A program made the translations under genes and the position numbers. 64,000 nt of DNA from Comamonadaceae bacterium (lineage in GTDB: Bacteria; Pseudomonadota; Gammaproteobacteria; Burkholderiales; Burkholderiaceae_C): assembly GCA_021299875.1 (NCBI GenBank), contig JAJTEW010000012.1:62001-126000 (forward strand). Direction: 5' to 3'. The notes beneath the pieces are model-generated. The model saw only the letters and a list, made by a program, of their open reading frames with translations, did not search any database and was not told the DNA's origin. Positions 61,713 through 64,000 of this stretch are shown here, one piece after another (positions within the stretch are counted from its first letter, which is position 1; each line of letters starts with the position of its first letter).

Positions 61713-62882
61713 TCAGCCGATCACCGCCAACTCCCGCAGTGGGCGGTTGTGCACCAGGCGCTCAAAACCCAGCTCTTGCACATCGATGGTCTGCGCTTGG
61801 CCCAGCAGCATCCACTCGGCCAACGCCAAACCAGCACCGGCGGCGTGCTGCATGCCGTGGCCCGAAAAGCCGTTGATGAAATTCAGGTTGCCCAGCTCCG
61901 GGTGCGGGCCGATCACGGCGTTGTGATCGAAGGTGTTCATCTCGTAATAACCCGCCCAGGCCCGCTCCACCCGCAGTGCCGCCAGCGCCGGGATGCGGTG
62001 CGCGAGTGACGCCCATTGGTTGTCGTTCCACTCCGACCAGTCAGGCTCCAGCGGCAGATCGGCTTGGGTGTGCAAGGGCTCTGCACCGCTGATGAAAAAT
62101 CGGCCTTCGGGCCGCAGCCACCAGCCAGTGGGGTCGATCAGCAAAGGGCAGTGGGCCAATGGCTCAGGGCAGGACAGCACAAACACCGTGCGCCGCGTGG
62201 CCTCGACGGGCAGCTGCACGCCGGCCATGGCCGCCACGGCCCCGGCCCAAGGCCCCGCCGCATTCACCAGCTGCCCACAGGGCAAGGTGCCGCCACTGGC
62301 CAGCCGCACCGCGTTGATTTGTGTGGCCGAGTGGTCCAGGCCCACCACCCGGTCGTGCAGGCGCTGCACGCCCTGGGCCAAGGCTTTTTTCAAAAACGCC
62401 TGGTGCAGGGCAGGGCCGTCAAACCAACCCTCACCGCTCAGGCCCAGACTGCCCAGTGCCACATCGTCCACATTCAGCCAAGGGAAGCGCTGGCGCAGGG
62501 CCTCGGGGCCGAGCAAGGCGACATCGGCCCCAGCTTGTTTTTGGATCTGGTGCGCGGTTTGCAAGGCTGCCTCTTGCTCGGGCTGGGCCAAGAACAAATA
62601 GCCGGGCTCTTGCAAACCCAGCGCCACCGGGTGATCGGGCAGGCTCAGGTGCTGCTCGGCCTCGCGCAAAAACGCGATGCCGTATTGGCTCAGCCGGATG
62701 TTGACGGGGCAGGTGAACTGCTGGCGGATCGAGCTGGCCGACAGCGAGGACGAAGCTTTGTCGTAACGCGTGTCCGACTCGACCAGTGTGACGGTTAAAC
62801 CTGGCTGCAAGCGGGTCAACCAATAAGCCGTGGCCGCGCCCATCACGCCGCTGCCCACGATCACCACATCCGCGTGGCTCAT
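61713..62882 (-). CDS. FAD-dependent amino-acid oxidase-type dehydrogenase (DAO family)
   Basis: A 389-aa flavoenzyme. N-terminal DVVIVGSGVMGAATAYWLTR, then SSLSASSIRQQFTCPVNIRL, and C-terminal WAGYYEMNTFDHNAVIGPHP with NGFSGHGMQHAAGAGLALAE. These match sarcosine/dimethylglycine oxidase beta-type and proline dehydrogenase-type enzymes. Its ATG overlaps the stop of the ornithine cyclodeaminase-like gene (ATGA), so the two act on related amino-acid substrates. Confidence 0.88.
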   Translation of the reverse strand: MSHADVVIVGSGVMGAATAYWLTRLQPGLTVTLVESDTRYDKASSSLSASSIRQQFTCPVNIRLSQYGIAFLREAEQHLSLPDHPVALGLQEPGYLFLAQPEQEAALQTAHQIQKQAGADVALLGPEALRQRFPWLNVDDVALGSLGLSGEGWFDGPALHQAFLKKALAQGVQRLHDRVVGLDHSATQINAVRLASGGTLPCGQLVNAAGPWAGAVAAMAGVQLPVEATRRTVFVLSCPEPLAHCPLLIDPTGWWLRPEGRFFISGAEPLHTQADLPLEPDWSEWNDNQWASLAHRIPALAALRVERAWAGYYEMNTFDHNAVIGPHPELGNLNFINGFSGHGMQHAAGAGLALAEWMLLGQAQTIDVQELGFERLVHNRPLRELAVIG

Positions 62883-63802
62883 GGCCGAATGCCCTCGGCC
62901 AAAGCCGCGCGGTACACCAGGCGTGCTGCCACGGTGTCTTCCACCGCTTGGCCCAATGATTTGAAAACGATGGTGGTGCCCGCAGGCGGCGGCGCCACGC
63001 GGCCGCACAAAACCTCACCCATCTCGGCGGCCACGGTGGCGCCCGACAACAGCACATCGCCCGATTCTTTCTCGGCGGCTTCGCGCTGGTCGGCCACCAC
63101 CCAGTGGGCCATGGCCGCGTCGTCCAGTTCGCGCCAAGTGGGGCGGGGCGCGCCCACGGCGGCCACAAAGGCCCCAGGCTTGAGCCAGGCGCCTTGTAGC
63201 ACCGGCTCGCTGGCGTTGGTCACAGTGCACACGATGTCGGCCCCGCGCACCGCCGCTTCGGCGCTGGCGCAGGCCACGCCACCGATGTCTTGTGCGCACT
63301 GCTGCGCGTTGGCGGCGTTGGGGCTCCAGACGCGGAACTCTGACACCTCGCGCACCGCGCTCAGCATCTGTGCGTGGCTGCGCGCCAGCACGCCGCTGCC
63401 CAGCATGGCCACCACCTGCGGCGTGCGCGGCACCAGCGCGTCGGCCGCCACGGCAGAAGCCGCAGCCGTGCGCATGGCGGTGATGGTGTTGCCCTCCATC
63501 ACCGCCAGCGTCTGGCCTGTGGCCGGGTCCATCAGCACGATGATGCTGAGCAGCGTGGGCAAGCCCTTTTGCGCGTTGCCGGGCACCAAGGTGATGAGTT
63601 TGGTGCTGAGCGCATCACCCAGCTGCGCAGGTTTTAAAAACAGCAGGCCATCGGCCGAGGCATCGCCCATGGGCATGACCATGCGCAGCGGCTGCACCAC
63701 CTGGCCCAGCGTCAAGGCCACCAGGGCTTCGCGCACAGCTTGGAGCAAGTCGGGCACGCGCAGCAGTTCTTGCACGCGGGCTTCGTCAAAGTAATGGACC
63801 AT
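62879..63802 (-). CDS. ornithine cyclodeaminase / mu-crystallin family protein
   Basis: A 307-aa NAD(P)-dependent enzyme. GLLFLKPAQLGDALSTKLIT, EGNTITAMRTAAASAVAADA and VAMLGSGVLARSHAQMLSAV (Rossmann motif) are family blocks. Members are cyclodeaminases, ketimine reductases or amino-acid dehydrogenases. AGGAG precedes ATG 63802. With the coupled DAO-type oxidase it suggests degradation of a cyclic or N-substituted amino acid. Confidence 0.88.
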   Translation of the reverse strand: MVHYFDEARVQELLRVPDLLQAVREALVALTLGQVVQPLRMVMPMGDASADGLLFLKPAQLGDALSTKLITLVPGNAQKGLPTLLSIIVLMDPATGQTLAVMEGNTITAMRTAAASAVAADALVPRTPQVVAMLGSGVLARSHAQMLSAVREVSEFRVWSPNAANAQQCAQDIGGVACASAEAAVRGADIVCTVTNASEPVLQGAWLKPGAFVAAVGAPRPTWRELDDAAMAHWVVADQREAAEKESGDVLLSGATVAAEMGEVLCGRVAPPPAGTTIVFKSLGQAVEDTVAARLVYRAALAEGIRP

Positions 63803-63824
63803 GGCGCTTCTCCTGGGCAGTGTT

Positions 63825-64000
63825 TCAACCCGATGCCGTGGTGGATGTAGTGGCGGATGCAGCGGTGCCCGCGGCATAAGCGGCAGTGGCCGCCACCACG
63901 CCAGCCACTTCAATGTCGGCGGCCTTGAGGCCTGTGGGCAGCACGATCACACCATCGGCATCGGCCACCAGATGGTCACCCGGGGTGAAGGTCACGCCAC
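63825..64000 (-). CDS. RraA-like protein, C-terminal end (cut by the window edge)
   Basis: The minus frame from the right edge to TGA 63827-63825 gives about 58 residues. GVTFTPGDHLVADADGVIVLP is the conserved C-terminal block of RraA/HMG aldolase-like proteins (DUF/Methyltransf_6). The end is a low-complexity Ala/Thr/Ser tail. The gene starts outside the window. It lies 22 bp upstream of the cyclodeaminase gene and probably belongs to that operon. Confidence 0.8.
   Translation of the reverse strand, partial: GVTFTPGDHLVADADGVIVLPTGLKAADIEVAGVVAATAAYAAGTAASATTSTTASG

Overview
The window looks like about 64 kb of a betaproteobacterial chromosome, most likely a Comamonadaceae member (Limnohabitans / Rhodoferax / Hydrogenophaga type). 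The clues are a complete nag-type gentisate operon, Bug-type (TctC) solute receptors, an RpoD with a long Ala/Lys/Pro-rich N-terminus, a Tat-lipoprotein HiPIP, and GC-rich coding sequence. No rRNA, tRNA, insertion sequence, prophage or CRISPR array was seen. The placement rests on gene content only.

Left part (1-11.6 kb). A Crp/Fnr-PAS regulator, an aldo/keto reductase, a HiPIP and an M48 lipoprotein peptidase precede a minus-strand gentisate operon. That operon reads 3-hydroxybenzoate 6-hydroxylase, gentisate dioxygenase, fumarylpyruvate hydrolase, maleylpyruvate isomerase, and converts 3-hydroxybenzoate to pyruvate and fumarate. Divergent from it is paaZ, broken by a small internal deletion with a frameshift. 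A YkgJ-like cysteine-cluster protein and a dienelactone-hydrolase-like protein follow.

c-di-GMP region (11.6-19.4 kb). Five tightly packed minus-strand genes encode a Crp/Fnr regulator, an HlyD/Alg44-like membrane-fusion protein, a BcsA-like glycosyltransferase with a PilZ domain, a periplasmic binding protein and a GGDEF/EAL protein. They look like a self-contained exopolysaccharide system with its own c-di-GMP control. It is the best candidate in the window for an undescribed system.

Housekeeping region (19.5-31.8 kb). rpoD, mog, darP, pmbA, an EamA transporter, yqeY, rpsU, a BaiN-like flavoprotein, cobA, a ModA-like protein and tsaD lie here, with a chromosomal ccdAB toxin-antitoxin pair among them. 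rpoD, yqeY, rpsU and tsaD appear to be scattered parts of the macromolecular-synthesis operon; dnaG is not in the window.

Catabolic region (31.9-51.8 kb). It holds an orphan amino-acid-type binding protein and a TPP riboswitch controlling an SSS-family transporter. Next comes an aromatic-type operon: an aldehyde dehydrogenase broken by a deletion, a TPP enzyme, a Bug receptor and two FAD monooxygenases. A second Bug receptor, a PdxA-like dehydrogenase with a divergent GntR regulator, and an MFS transporter follow. The last block is hydrolytic: an MlrC-like M81 peptidase, a C45 acyltransferase-like protein, an unknown 124-aa protein coupled to a transglutaminase-like protein, an MBL hydrolase and an MhpD-like hydratase.

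SOS and right part (51.8-64 kb). umuD-cho and umuC each have a LexA box but are separated by three other genes. Then come a Stealth-type phosphotransferase, an AerR/PpaA-like B12 protein with a TGT-N12-ACA site upstream, a TIGR03643-type protein, an S1C/PDZ protein lacking catalytic His and Asp, a flavin reductase, a cysteine-free glutaredoxin-like protein, a small unknown protein, and an amino-acid-type oxidase/cyclodeaminase pair. An RraA-like gene is cut by the right edge.
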